Shown piece by piece: positions 1 through 10,489 of a DNA stretch of 64,000 bases. Made by a program: the position numbers and the translations under genes. Under the pieces are notes generated by a model, which was not told the origin of the DNA, did not search any database, and was given only the letters and a program-made list of their open reading frames with translations. Numbering within the stretch: position 1 is the stretch's first letter; each line of letters opens with the position of its first letter. Origin of the DNA: Canna indica (Eukaryota; Streptophyta; Magnoliopsida; Zingiberales; Cannaceae); the NCBI GenBank assembly GCA_034359265.1, contig CP136891.1:60488001-60552000 (forward strand), read 5' to 3'.

Positions 1-1
1 C

Positions 2-1157
2 GAACTTACCGAAGAAGAGCATATAGAGATGCTAAGTAGCTCGATCACAGTAGGCTTTGATCAAGAAGAATCTAAGACGTTCCAACAGAAGTTTAAGCCA
101 CTGTTAAAAAGATTGAAGGATCAAGGCTACATAGGAGAGGACCCTATCAGACATTGGAATAAAAATCAAGTGCTATGCAGACTGGATATTATCAATCCAG
201 ATATTACGATTCAAGACAAGCCATTAAAACATGTGACACCCACAATGAAAGAGCAGTTCAACAAGCACATCCAGAGTCTGCTACAATTAGGAGCAATCAG
301 ACCAAGCTCCAGCAGACATAGAACAATGGCGATGATTGTCCAATCAGGGATAAGTATTGATCCAATCACAAAGAAGGAAGTAAGAGGGAAAGAGCGTCTC
401 GTATTCAACTACAGAACCCTCAACGACAATACATACAAAGACCAGTATAGTCTGCCCGGGATTAACACTATACTGAAGCAAGTCGGAAACAACAAGATAT
501 TTTCAAAATTTGACCTGAAAAGCGGATTTCATCAGGTGGCGATGAGCCCAGAATCCATACCATGGACTGCTTTCACAGTTCCTGGTGGACTCTATGAGTG
601 GCTAGTGATGCCATTTGGTCTCAAAAATGCACCAGCAATTTTTCAGAGGAAAATGGATCAATGTTTCGCCGGAACAGAAGGGTACATCGCGGTTTATATT
701 GATGATATCCTGGTCTTCTCAGAAACAGAAGAAGATCACGCGAAGCATTTGAAAATAATGCTGGAGATCTGCGAGAAATGGGGACTTATACTGTCACCTA
801 CAAAAATGAAGATTGCGGTAAAAGAAATAGATTTCCTCGGAGCTGTCATTGGGAGAAATAAAATCAGACTTCAACCGCACATCATCAAGAAGATTGTGAA
901 TTTTGATGAGGAGAATTTGAAATCCAAAATCGGACTCAGAACGTGGCTTGGGATCCTTAATTATGCCCGAAGCTATATTCCTAACATGGGCACACTGTTG
1001 GGCCCCCTGTACTCAAAAACAGGCCCGCATGGCGATAAAAGGATGAAAGCATCAGACAGGGAGCTGATTGCTAAGGTAAAAAGTTTGGTACAAAATCTGC
1101 CTGACTTAGAGTTACCCCCTCCAGAGGCATACATCATCCTGGAAACTGATGGTTGCA
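2..1157 (+). pseudogene. Badnavirus-like polyprotein fragment: reverse transcriptase, start of RNase H
   Basis: The frame is open from the window edge (first full codon at 2), so the gene starts upstream and no initiation codon is assigned. It encodes the RNA-dependent DNA polymerase that copies pregenomic RNA into viral DNA. Visible RT motifs are the FDLKSGFHQV block near 517-546, a PFGLKNAP block near 613-636, and the catalytic YIDD box at 695-706. The C-terminal thumb/connection follows (FLGAVIG near 835). The frame reaches the first RNase H residues (ETDGC, 1141-1155) and is then cut at 1157. An apparent continuation to a stop at 1210 reads through the 27-nt filler and the antisense of the neighbouring coat region, so it is not viral coding sequence. 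There is no stop or frameshift in the 1.15 kb seen. Family assignment is strong; exact genus is inferred from the adjoining minus-strand genes. Confidence 0.85.
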
Positions 1158-1184
1158 TAAAAAGTTTGGTACAAAATCTGCCTG
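1158..1184. repeat. 27-nt templated filler at an inversion junction
   Basis: Positions 1158-1184 repeat positions 1077-1103 exactly, 81 bp downstream of the source. The copy sits precisely between the truncated RT frame (ends 1157) and the truncated minus-strand coat frame (ends 1185). A short direct copy of nearby sequence at a breakpoint is the usual scar of polymerase-theta-type end joining. Confidence 0.85.
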
Positions 1185-3469
1185 GCTGCTCGCTTGCATT
1201 GATCTTCTAGATACTGATAAGTAAAATGGATGCGAGGCATTACCCCAATTTGATTACCTGGGTGTTTTAATTTGAACGCAGCTTCCAGCTCTTTGCCTAA
1301 AATCGGGGGCATCTTTCTGAATACTTTCTCAGATAGCTCCGTTGAGACGTACATCCTTCCTGATTTGGAGGCTAGCACTTTGTAGTCGTTCAAATAGTCA
1401 AATATGTCTTTGACGTGGGTACAAGTGAGTCTCTCCAGGTCCTCATAGGCTCTATTCTGCTCCTCCGTAGAGCCTGTAGTTGGATCTTCCAATAGAATCA
1501 TTCGTCTAACTTGAGAAGTAACATTCTGGGGGTCGTCTGCTATACTTACGATTTCCTCGTATTCTTTAGGGTACGCCATCCTCCATTGAATCCACATCTT
1601 CTTCTCATTTTCTCCTAGTAGATTCTCAATGAAGTAGACTTTTGATCTGTTGTCAGTCCAAGTCCTTTCGTTAACCAGATTCAGAGTGATCGACTCCCAT
1701 CGAGCAATGATATCGCCATACTGTCCCAGGTGCTCTGGTAATGACAGTATTGCTCCTGTGTTAGATTGAGCGGCAGGTAAGGTGTATTTACCATCATAAG
1801 CTTTAGCGTAGCCTCCTCTGAGACTGCTGATCTTAGCCCTCATTACGCCTGGGTCTCCTTGATAAATTGGTCTTGTGTTGGTACTGCCAGGAGGGTACAT
1901 GGCTGGTCCCATGATGGGTTCTCTGGGTAATTGAGTGGCTGATGAGGACTCCGCCGTTGTGAAGGCTAATTCTATTCTCTTCTTTCTTTCTGATGCAGAG
2001 TCTGCCGTTGTGAAGGCTGATTCAGTTTTCTTAACTTCCTTGTTTAACTTCCTGAAGACCGGATAGTCTAACTCTGTGGTGTATATTGATTCATTTGTTT
2101 CAGCAAGAAGGTTGAGCTTACTGTATTTTTGCTCAAAATCTTCTTCTTCTTCTTCTTGACTATCGTCGTCGTAAAATGGGTTGGCGTCTTCGTCATCTCC
2201 CCTTTCCTCCCCTGGAAAGATTAGGTTCCACCTAATCTCTAGTTCATTATGGGAAGAATTGTCATCTGAGGAATCCCATTTGGGTGGTAAATCCTCTTGT
2301 TCTTGGGAATAATCATCATTCATCGTGAGGGTGAACATACTTTGTTCGCCCAATTGTTCTTCTTCGTAGTCGCTGCTCCAATCTGTATCAAGTTCAAAAC
2401 CATGGGTGTAGTCGAAGTTGTAGTCATCATACGAGTAGTCGAACGAGCAGTCGAAACCATCAAGCAGGACCATTCCTGCGAACTCTTCGTCCTGGATATC
2501 AGTTTCTTGCAAGGCTGATGTTGGTGTAATCGCATAGTCTGCGAACTGGACGGCTAAAGTCCCGTCCGTCCTAGTTCGAATATTTGTAGTTTGTGGATTT
2601 CTCGTGACCTGAACCACCGCAGGTCTGATTATCCATTGTTGTCCATGTAGGGCTCCAGTAGATCGGACTTGTCCAGGGATTGCTTGAATCCCTCTGCTGG
2701 CTAAGTGGTCTGCAACGTTTCTGACGTTGTATCTGAAATTCGTGTGGCTTGTGTTAGAGAGTCTCCCTAGTAGAGATCGGGAGAGTAGGAGGTTGCTCTC
2801 GCCTCCTTGCCATCCATCGTAGCCATGTGTTTGAATCACTAGCTGTATGTGTTCACGAAAATCATGGATGCTGATGGTAATATCTGGTGCAGCATACGCC
2901 AGCTGTGTTCCTGATGTTAAATCTATCTCCATAGAACTTATGACCGCTCGATCATCGTTCCATCTGGTGTCTCGTAGAAGTACCAGGGCATTTACACCAG
3001 CGCTACGTCGATGCAGGGTGTGTAGCCTGATCATCACCATGCCAATATGTAGGTGCTGAAGACCTTCCTGTACTAAGATATCATAGCTTTGGTCAGTGAT
3101 GAACGGTAGTTCGAGTTGCGAACCTTCTGTGACGAGGATGCGCTCGTCAGAGTAATGTTGGTAGACACGATGGTTCCTTGCGGACCATCCCGCTTGGTAT
3201 AGTGTCTCCGCTGGGACTTGCTGAGCTCTTTGGTATTGTGAAATTGCAAGCTCAGTATTGGGGTCGAGTCTGGACTCGAGGCTTCTTTGGAAGCCTGTCC
3301 TTCGGCTATTGTTGTTAACTCTTCTTTGGAGTTCATGTCGCAGCCTATTTGTTAGGCGGTAATTGCGAATCTGGTCATCAATAGTGGGCTGTCTATTGTT
3401 GTCTCCTGAGATGGACGGCCTTGGTGCCAACACTTCCGTCCTTGTTGACGTCCTGTTGGATGTTGTCAT
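1185..3469 (-). pseudogene. Badnavirus-like ORF3 N-terminal half: movement and coat protein regions
   Basis: The start codon is at 3469-3467 and overlaps the ORF2 stop by four bases (ATGA, 3466-3469), the usual badnavirus arrangement for leaky-scanning translation. Roughly 760 codons are open without a stop. About residues 20-300 resemble the movement protein (a GVNALV..RDTRW-type block near residue 160, a GYDGWQG block near 218), which would alter plasmodesmata. Next comes a long acidic linker rich in D and E (about 340-450). From about 520 to the end the coat region is seen (GGYAKAYDGKY, then W/Y-rich helices). The frame breaks at 1185, just before the expected Cys-His zinc finger, so no protease or polymerase is in this piece. 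Residues read beyond 1185 come from the filler and antisense RT. Type and order are well supported; exact domain borders are estimates. Confidence 0.85.
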
Positions 3470-3891
3470 TGACGACGAGCCTTCTCTTTTTCTTGTTCGA
3501 AGATGACCTTTGGGTCTTTGTAGACGTAGATCTTACCGGGTGGTTTTGGAGTTGCCTTCTTTTCTGAGCTGTCTCCAATTTTTAATCCCTGTAGATCTTT
3601 AGCAAGAGCTTCAATAGATTCAGAGATCGAGGTTGGGCTAGCCTTATCTTTGGCTAGTTTAAGCAGTCTGACTTCTACTGCTACTTCCTCTAGTTGTTCT
3701 TTAATCTTGCAAGTCAATTGAATGAGTGTGTTTAATTGTTTAAATAGGATTTCGGAATGTTTAGTACTAATCTGAGCTGGTTTTATGAATCCTTCAGCTG
3801 GTACGCCGAGGGTTTCAGTGGCTTTAAGTGCATCCTTATATATGGTACTTGCAGCGGTTAAATTCCAATCACTCGTAAAATGTTTATGGAT
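3466..3891 (-). pseudogene. Badnavirus-like ORF2 (virion-associated protein)
   Basis: An open frame of about 140 codons runs from 3891 to a TGA at 3466-3468 that overlaps the ORF3 start. The central part has heptad-like hydrophobic spacing (LEEVAVEVRLLKLAKDK), as expected of the coiled-coil virion-associated protein. The C-terminus is Lys/Pro-rich with a KIYVYKDP motif, suiting nucleic-acid binding. No in-frame ATG is seen in the N-terminal part; an ACG near 3876 sits where the start would be expected. A TAA at 3892-3894 lies immediately upstream in the same frame. Either the start was lost by a point change or this block was joined to foreign leader at about 3890. The neighbouring ORF1, which should precede it, is instead at 4539-4967. 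Confidence 0.75.
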
Positions 3892-4317
3892 TTAAGAATA
3901 CTTATACTTGCAGGTCAACCTTAACCAAGATTGCGAACGTCTGGGAAATCTTCGCCTTATGTGGGTACTGTTATCCCCTTTATCGTCTACCTCAGTTATA
4001 TGTTTAGCCTTAGAGTATAGGTATTGATAGATCATAAACAAATAGCAGAGTGCAAGGAATAAGAACCAAAAGTTTGTACCTGTGAGTAGCTCTGATACCA
4101 AAGCATAAAAAATTCGGGTGTGGCAGCGGATCGCAGGTTGCTCAGAGTTCTCGGGTCGTTGGAGGCGCAGGAACTATGAGACTTGAATAGAAAAGGAAGC
4201 TTGAAAGCTTAGAATATTATTAAAGTAGCACACTCTTACAAACTTGCACACTCAAAGTTTAGGAGAAGTAGTTCTCTGAGATCGTCAGATGATCTGCAAC
4301 TCCACTAGTAGGATGCC
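3892..4317 (-). other. Badnavirus-like leader segment
   Basis: This lies between the promoter and ORF2 on the minus strand. It contains the primer site at 4089-4100. About 200 nt separate the primer site from ORF2, where a normal badnavirus would have a longer structured leader plus ORF1. A 70-codon open stretch (3892-4101) overlaps the primer site and starts only at TTG; I treat it as leader, not a gene. Confidence 0.6.
4089..4100 (-). other. tRNA-Met primer binding site of the viral element
   Basis: The minus strand reads TGGTATCAGAGC, the complement of the plant initiator tRNA-Met 3' end. Caulimovirids use this site to prime minus-strand DNA synthesis, and it marks nucleotide 1 of a badnavirus genome. 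It lies about 220 nt downstream of the TATA box, a sensible distance. Confidence 0.9.
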
Positions 4318-4324
4318 TTATATA
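4318..4324 (-). promoter_or_regulatory. TATA box of the pararetroviral promoter
   Basis: The minus strand reads CCTATATAAGG across 4316-4326, a strong plant TATA box. It precedes the primer site by about 220 nt, as in pregenomic RNA promoters of this family. Upstream (4340-4526) is an intergenic region with two TGTGCTGTAAAG copies near 4437-4468. Confidence 0.75.
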
Positions 4325-4471
4325 GGCAGGAAAGGAAGCTTCGTGATGAAGCATAATAATTGAGTGCGGGTGCTCATTGGGCCCCATCGACCACTCAAGT
4401 CTATGCTTTTCGTAAAGTTATTCCTTTCGTACACACCTTTACAGCACACGCTAACTTTACAGCACACATGA

Positions 4472-4540
4472 GATTCCTTCTTATCTACATCTGAGCTTCA
4501 TCCTTGTTAGTGCATGCCAGCTCATTGATTCCTTCTTATC
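4472..4540. repeat. 14-bp direct repeat at the promoter/ORF1 junction
   Basis: GATTCCTTCTTATC occurs at 4472-4485 and 4527-4540. The second copy touches the end of ORF1 and the first lies in the intergenic region, so recombination between short repeats may have brought ORF1 next to the promoter. Confidence 0.55.
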
Positions 4541-4967
4541 AGATGGAATAGGAAATACTTTGTCGGATGCTACTGATCATGCGGTGGCACTGTTTAAGGT
4601 TGTCAATGTGGTGCGTGACAACCTCTAATGCATCGGAGTCCCATTGGTTCGATGAATTGGTCTGCTCAATTCGTGCTTTTTGTAGAAAACCCATTGCGAT
4701 GAGCTTTTCTAATTCTGAGATAGTGAGCAGTGTTTGTCTCATATGTATTTGTTGGATCTTCTCTGCCCATTTATTCTTTTGTTCTTATGTTTTGGGCATT
4801 TTGAACAGTACCTTTCCCGTAAGTTTCTCCAGTTCTTGCATTCCAGTGTTGGTTACAGTTACGCCGCCTAGAACGGCCCAATGTTGTGCGTTGGAGATGC
4901 TTCTCTTGGTAGTCCACAAGGTGCTTCGGTTGAGGATAGCCTTCATTTGTAGGTCGTCGAAAATCAT
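4539..4967 (-). pseudogene. Badnavirus-like ORF1
   Basis: A 143-codon frame from ATG (4967-4965) to TGA (4541-4539), interrupted by one TAA at 4787-4785. The two open halves are in the same frame. The N-terminal half has a TLWTTKRSISNAQHW block that I associate with badnavirus ORF1; the length also fits the family (about 140-200 residues). The C-terminal half is helical and charged. The protein is virion-associated and of poorly known function. It lies directly upstream of the viral promoter instead of between leader and ORF2, so it has been displaced. Identity rests on memory of the family pattern and on context. Confidence 0.65.
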
Positions 4968-5089
4968 ACTGCACACAAAAAGAAATTAGATAAAATTATT
5001 AGTATAAATACGGATGTTAGTGAGGGGTCATCCGTTTCCCCTATCCTTCCTTAATCGTCTTCTGCGGGAAACTTCCCCTTTCTTAGAAC
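4968..5089 (-). other. Leader remnant ahead of ORF1
   Basis: About 120 bp upstream of ORF1 on the minus strand, with no open frame. It ends where the duplicated host sequence starts at 5090. Confidence 0.4.
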
Positions 5090-5145
5090 AGCTTTTTGTT
5101 AGCTTTTTTAGCTTCTATTTTTTAAACTGGAGACTTCAATTTCAG

Positions 5146-5274
5146 AATATGTCTATCATAAATCCATTTGACGCATGTGCTTGTAATTCCAACATACAAG
5201 CCAAAACAGTTGATGGAAAAATAGTTCTGGCACATAATGGGGAACCCTATTCTTTTATTTTTGGTAAATCTGAG
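5146..5274 (+). other. Exon-like 129-nt open block, unknown product
   Basis: It lies between an acceptor-like TTTCAG (ends 5145) and a donor-like GTTAGT (5275). The 43 codons are fully open and start N-M-S-I-I-N-P-F-D. I do not recognise the product. Copy 2 (50937-51065) is also open with one or two residue changes. About 180 bp downstream (5455-5510) a frame has a weak C-x-F-G-H-x4-C zinc-knuckle pattern, so it might be part of an old retrotransposon gag. Confidence 0.3.
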
Positions 5275-6049
5275 GTTAGTAAAAGCTCTATCTAGTATTT
5301 TGGTTCTGTTACCTTAACTTTAGACTGCAGTGTCTAGCTGCCTGAAATTTTAAGCATTCAATTATCTTAATAACCATGTTTAGTTTCTAGCTCATTTAAC
5401 ATCTTTTTTCTAACTTTCTCTTGTTGCTGACTTCAAATCAGCTAGATGCTAAAATAATTTGCAGATTTGGACATATTACCACAAGGTGCTGCCAAGGGTC
5501 AAGCTCTTGCTTAATTGCTCAAAAAGTTCAAGGCAGTGGAAAACCTCCAACTAACACTTGTTTGTGGTGATTTTGGGAATGATTCAACATTCCAGATGTT
5601 CATGGTGTCATGGTTAGTTTCTAAAAGAGATTTTTAAATGATTACTCTACTTTTTGTGGTAATATTCTTAATAAACATCCAGAACAAATTTGTATTCTCA
5701 ACCTTTCGATCAATTATTTAAAACTTAAGTCTTTAGAGAAGACATAATCCATTAACTTGTATCCCTAACACCTTTCAGGTCAGCAATGCCCAGGAGGAGT
5801 TGCTGCAATGACATGCTCAAAATGCAAAAGTGGCCTAATTATATTCATCTTTATTCCGCTTTAAATTTTGTGGGCACTCTGTTCTGAAGTCTTCTTGGAA
5901 ATTCCTATAATTTTTCTATGTTGTGTTATCTTTCTATACAGTGTTAGCTTTACTTGTTAATAACTTTAGGTGTTTGATTGGACGAAATGGAATAAATAAT
6001 GAGAACACTATTTTCCAACTTCTTTTTGTTTTCCTGAGAACAATATTTC

Positions 6050-6170
6050 TTGAGATCAATATTTTAATATATATAATATAATATAACATATATTAATTCA
6101 TTTTAATATATAATATTATATATATTTAAATTATATATATTAATTTTATATTATATATTAATATTTGGGA
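6050..6170. repeat. AT-rich low-complexity tract
   Basis: TATA/TTAA-rich sequence of about 110 bp; the same tract occurs in copy 2 near 51860-51960. Confidence 0.7.
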
Positions 6171-6545
6171 TGCAAAGACATATGCATCATGAATATTAGT
6201 TGGGAGACGCTTTTAGTAAAAGCATTGCGAGTTGCATTGGAGATGCATCTAAAAAGCATCTCCGCTAGAAATCACTGACGCTAGGCCTTTGTGTCTTGAA
6301 TAAGCAAGTTTTATAGGAGAAGCACCTAAAAAGCGTCTTCGTCGAAAATCACTAATGCGAAGCTTTTAGTAAAAACATCGTGAGTTGCATTAGAGGCGCA
6401 ACTAAAAAGCGTCTTCGCCATAAATCACCGACGTTAGACCTTTGCGTCTCAAAAATTATTGGGAAGACAATGATCTGATAATTAGTCAGGAGATAATTAG
6501 TCACGCAAAAAAGCATCCTTAAGAGAAAAAAAGACGTCTCCATTT
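6170..6545. repeat. Diverged tandem units with GCGTCT/AGACGC motifs
   Basis: Two to three imperfect units of about 130-150 bp share a TTTTAGTAAAA core followed by GCATTGCGAGTTGCATT-type sequence and AAAAAGCGTCTTCG. Short inverted AGACGC/GCGTCT motifs recur. This looks like the subterminal region of a cut-and-paste element, possibly CACTA, but no terminus was found. Copy 2 is at 51960-52345. Confidence 0.45.
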
Positions 6546-6599
6546 GTTATATTTGTAATAATGCTTGTGTGGGATAATTATGTAGAAGTTTTTGATCTC

Positions 6600-6965
6600 T
6601 TCTTTATCTTGTTCTTTAATTAAGAGCAATTCTTCTTAATCCGACCCTTCTCTCAGCACAAATAGCAAATGACTTTCCTCTTTCACCCTTTTTAGTTGCT
6701 CCTTTGACTAGAAGCACTTTGGGCATCTATATCATAGTTAGCATTGGAGGAATGACCATTATCATCACTACTCTCAACAAATGTTCTAAGTTCTTTGGTT
6801 TTGGTGAAATCATATAACATATTTCAACTAGCCCAAACATCAAAAGCGGAGATGCAATGCATGATCTTTTCAAATATATCATTTTTTATGCAATTCTTAG
6901 CCATTGCATTTAACATAAGCAAATCGTTTTTGTTCTGGAGTCCATACAATCTATCTCAACCTTAG
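6600..6965 (-). pseudogene. Ty1/copia gag relic
   Basis: Read on minus from about 6965, successive short frames give NKNDLLMLNAMAKNC, then a region ending in DVWAS, and finally a C-Y-L-C ... K-K-N-C zinc knuckle near 6632-6680. The knuckle holds an in-frame TGA. This order (gag body, then CCHC knuckle) is that of copia gag proteins, which package element RNA. At least three stops or frame changes are present. No LTR or pol was found beside it. Copy 2 is at 52400-52746. Confidence 0.55.
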
Positions 6966-8714
6966 GTTCAATGTATTGAGTTTTTACACATCAATAAACA
7001 AACATTCTTTAGCCCCTATTGAAATTGGGCTCTACGGCTTTCAGAATCTTTCATTCTTTAGCCCCACATTATCTTCTTACAACTTAGCTCTCAAGAGACC
7101 CACCCCTTTCAGCCCCACATATACACCTTCATGGTAAAACACAATGAAGGTATTAATCTTTTATAGTTATTTACATAATTTTCTTGGTTCTAGATTCAAT
7201 TTGAGTCGAAATTGAAATTGGGTTTTTGTTTATTTGTGGAATGATTGCAACAAAAGATTGTAATCAAAGTTGTCGTGAATGGCCAAAAGTCATGCTCCAA
7301 AGCCTTGAAGATTTTAGTTGGGGTTTTAGGTAATTAAACAGAGTAGAATGAATAAAATTTCATCGAAAATTGAGAAATAGAATTCAATTTTGTTGATGGG
7401 TTCGACTCAATCTCTATATCCAATGACAACATTGCAATAGTTCGACGTGCTATTTCGTATACACCGCCTTATTCGTACACCAAAGATATTTACGAACTTG
7501 TTGGCGATTCATTGATCACTCAATCTTTTCTCGTCGGTGTTATGGATTAACTTCATTTCTTGTTAATAGTGTTTTAATTTGCTTTTGTTTACTTCGTTTC
7601 AATTATTTAATTAAACAATTAGAGTTTAATTGTGTCACTTATGATGATGTTAATCAGATTCTTTCTTAGTGCTTCCAAATATCATCGACCGTTAATGGCA
7701 TTTCTTTTCCTTTATTTCTTTTTTTTTTCTAATTATTGATATTATGTTCGAATATATTGATCTAACTTTTTTGAAGTTTTAATGGGGTATTTTGTGCATT
7801 TTGTCTCACTAATGTTTTGATCTAATGAGAGAATGTTCGAATGTAGTTTGAGATGCTTCTATTTTTGCTAGAATACTCACTTATTGTTTGTGGTGGCCAG
7901 AAGTTGTAGGTCAGTGGAATAGATTCGGGTGCTAAAAGTTGTGGGTATCAAGAAGAACAAGAAGAGAAGAGGGACTTGTTTATTTTTTATTTTTTATTTT
8001 TTTTCATGTCTACCACATCAGCAAAGTGATTTGCCACGTGTGCATTGCTTGGATCTGATGTGGCCATTTTTTATTGGTTAATTTATACTCGGTTTGCCAT
8101 GTCATATTTCTATTTGCCAAAGTCACATTTTCATCCCAAAAAAGGGTAAATGTATACACTTTTTCATAGATTAAGGGCAAACTGGGCTAAAAAAAAGTAT
8201 GAGGGTAAATCCATCCTATTTTCAATAGTTCGGGAGCAAAAATGCCCCTTAACCCTTGAGTAAATACAAGCGCTAGTTACCAAACTCTGGAGGGGACAAC
8301 GAAGTAATAAAAGAAAACCACACTGAATATGTTGGGAGAAATTATGCTCGAGTAAAAAAGAGGGAGGACTTGATTTTAGAGATCTAGAAAGCTTAATTTA
8401 GCATTATTAACAAAACAAAGTTGGAAACTGTTGGCACATCTCAATACTCAATTAGCCAAAGTGCTCAAGGGAATACTTTCATATAGGCTCTACCTTGGAT
8501 GCTTCTTTATGCTTCAAACCTATTTTGATCCTCCGGTACCTTCTTCATAACTTGTCTTACCATAATCTAAAGGAAATAATATTAATCATAATACTTTTCT
8601 GGTTAAAGATCTCATAAATGAAGATGAAAAGGAAGGAATGGATGCAAGTACAGTGGAAAGTTCTTTTGATGAAAGTGATGTAACTCTCATTCTGTCTACC
8701 TCTATCTAAATCAA
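6966..8714. other. Noncoding repeat-like sequence
   Basis: No recognisable gene, apart from an unassigned 60-codon open stretch at about 7370-7550 (SYTPPYSYTKDIYEL inside), which is also open in copy 2 (53170-53351). At 8000-8260 there is sequence typical of plant repeat edges, with CCACGTG, T-rich tracts and a purine-rich GAGGGTAAA block. Confidence 0.4.
7370..7550 (+). other. Unassigned conserved open stretch
   Basis: About 60 codons ending in TAA at 7548-7550, with no clear ATG. The sequence includes IAIVRRAISYTPPYSYTKDI. It is open in both duplicates with one residue difference. I do not recognise it; it could be an exon or chance. Confidence 0.25.
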
Positions 8715-9260
8715 ATATTTAGGATCTTGTTGTTTGGCATATCTGGGTATCATATATCAAGGCAACTGCTTTACTCTAAAGTCAAATTTTCTGATACCAT
8801 TAAAAAGCTAAACTGCACCAAAATATGGAAACTACATCTAAAACACAAGTTGTATATTTTTATATAGAAATTGTTGCATAACATTGTCTGTAGGACAAGT
8901 TTTCCAAAATAGATTTCCTTCAATGGTCATGGTTTGTTGCTTCTACAGAGCGCAAGGAATGGTGGAGCATTTCTATTTATTTATTTTTGCAGTGTGGCTA
9001 TGCATCTCAGGTGTGGTGCTTAACTAATATCAATTAAGTGTCTGATAACTCTAAATAATTTTGTTGATGTTTGGAACTGTTTTGTGCATAACATAAGGCA
9101 TGCACAGAACGGAGATGAACTAATTAATTTTCAATTTACTTGCTTTGGAATATATGGAAAACAAGGAATGAACATCTTTCAACGCAAGTATACCACTGTA
9201 ACTGATGTTATACAAAAGTGTTTCTCCTAAAAAATGAGTATGAACAAGCAAACATGCAAA
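8715..9260 (+). pseudogene. LINE-type retrotransposon 3' relic (zf-RVT region)
   Basis: Frames read KIWKLHLKHKLYIFI.KLLHN near 8816-8885, matching the zinc-binding region downstream of LINE reverse transcriptases (consensus W+L..P.K.+.F.W+LLH). About 250 bp later (9136-9170) another frame gives YLLWNIWKTRNEHL, the usual LWxIWKxRN block of plant LINE C-termini. Frames are broken by stops and a TAG replaces a Trp of the first motif in this copy; copy 2 retains TGG there. No upstream RT is present, as expected for 5'-truncated LINEs. Confidence 0.55.
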
Positions 9261-9811
9261 ACAATGACTTTTTATGTAGAGAAAGAGACCAAAATAATGG
9301 AAGTAGATGTTTCAAATACTAGATCGGATGTCATTACAATACATTTGTATCAATATCATAGGATAACTAGAAACAAGCCAGACAAAAAGTCTTGACATCT
9401 AATCATCATAATAAAAGTCTAACAACAACCAAACACTAGATACATAGTCATTTAGGAAATATCATACATTTGAATCCAATCTAAGCAGGGACATAGTTCA
9501 GATCAAAACTCAGATATCAGTAAAGTTTTGGTCATCTGCAAATACGAGAAAACACAGTTAAGTGACGACATTCAAATCATCCATGATACAAATATATCTG
9601 AACATATATATATAACTAAGGCAAGTGGAATTAGAAGAGTGTACACAATTAAAAACTAAAATAACCAGTCCCTGAAATTGAGACATGACTAGAAAAACTT
9701 TTTTTTTCCACAAAACACAAGCAATATAACAAAACTGTGATTTTATAAAGCCAGGAGCATTCTATAGCAGAAATCCACGCAGAGATATAATTAAAGATTT
9801 TAAACAATTAG
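9261..9811. other. Intergenic AT-rich sequence
   Basis: I see no gene or element here. It forms the 3' flank of the minus-strand cystatin-like exon. Confidence 0.4.
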
Positions 9812-10489
9812 TTAACTAGGTCTGAATACCAAATCATCCCTGTTTTTCCTGAAGAGGTAAATTGTAGTGTCGCCATTGCCAACATAGCGGTATACTTTAG
9901 ATTGATAAACCTGGACTTTTCTAGAAATTATGTCTTCAGCCTCAAATGTGACTTGATACAAACTAAATCCACATGCGTTGGCTTAAATAACCTTCATATA
10001 TTGCAAGTTTGTATCATTCTACATAATTACAAAAGAGCATTTACCTAAAACCATAACATGGATAGGGGTGGCAATTGGAATAGGTTAACCAAACCGCAAA
10101 ATCTAGTTTTGGGTAGGCAATTTGCGGTCCGATTTCGATTTCGTTTAGTAAAATTCAAGAACCATTTTAAACCAGATCAGTTTCGGTTATCTTGTCACGG
10201 ATTACCGGTTATAAAATTTTGATTTCGGTTACCGATTATTCGCGGTTCACCGATAGCTGAAACCTCGGCAAGTCATTTTGAAGATTGTAATAGAGTTTCA
10301 TTGAGACAATTCCATCTTGTCCTCGAACCGATTGACTGCGCAATCCGTAGAAATCACAGAGCTCAAAGAGACGATTCCATCTTTCAGTGAAGGTAACTCT
10401 CATTGCTTATTCATCATTTCCTCTTTCTTAAAAGGAATCATCTCCTTGTAGTTTTTCCCTTTTTCTTCTATAGAAAAGGAGATAGGTTT

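Larger units (their letters stand above)
1..5089. mobile_element. Rearranged endogenous badnavirus-like pararetrovirus
   Basis: Integrated caulimovirid DNA built of blocks in two orientations. Positions 1-1157 (+) hold the reverse transcriptase part of the polyprotein. Positions 1185-3891 (-) hold the movement/coat half of the polyprotein and ORF2. Positions 3892-4526 (-) hold leader, tRNA-Met primer site and promoter, and 4539-5089 (-) hold ORF1 and further leader. The normal badnavirus order is leader, ORF1, ORF2, ORF3, so ORF1 is misplaced here: it lies upstream of the promoter instead of between leader and ORF2. The zinc finger and RNase H body are absent, and any protease would lie left of the window. 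The long open frames argue for fairly recent integration, but the arrangement is broken. The right edge at 5089/5090 is exactly where homology to the second duplicate (50881) begins. Genus-level placement is inferred from gene content and order. Confidence 0.85.

Noticed and set aside
1112..1184. Extension of the viral coat frame beyond 1185
   Set aside because: The residues come from the filler and antisense RT sequence, not viral coat coding.
3892..4101. Possible small protein in the viral leader
   Set aside because: It starts at TTG, overlaps the primer site and has no recognised relative; kept as leader.
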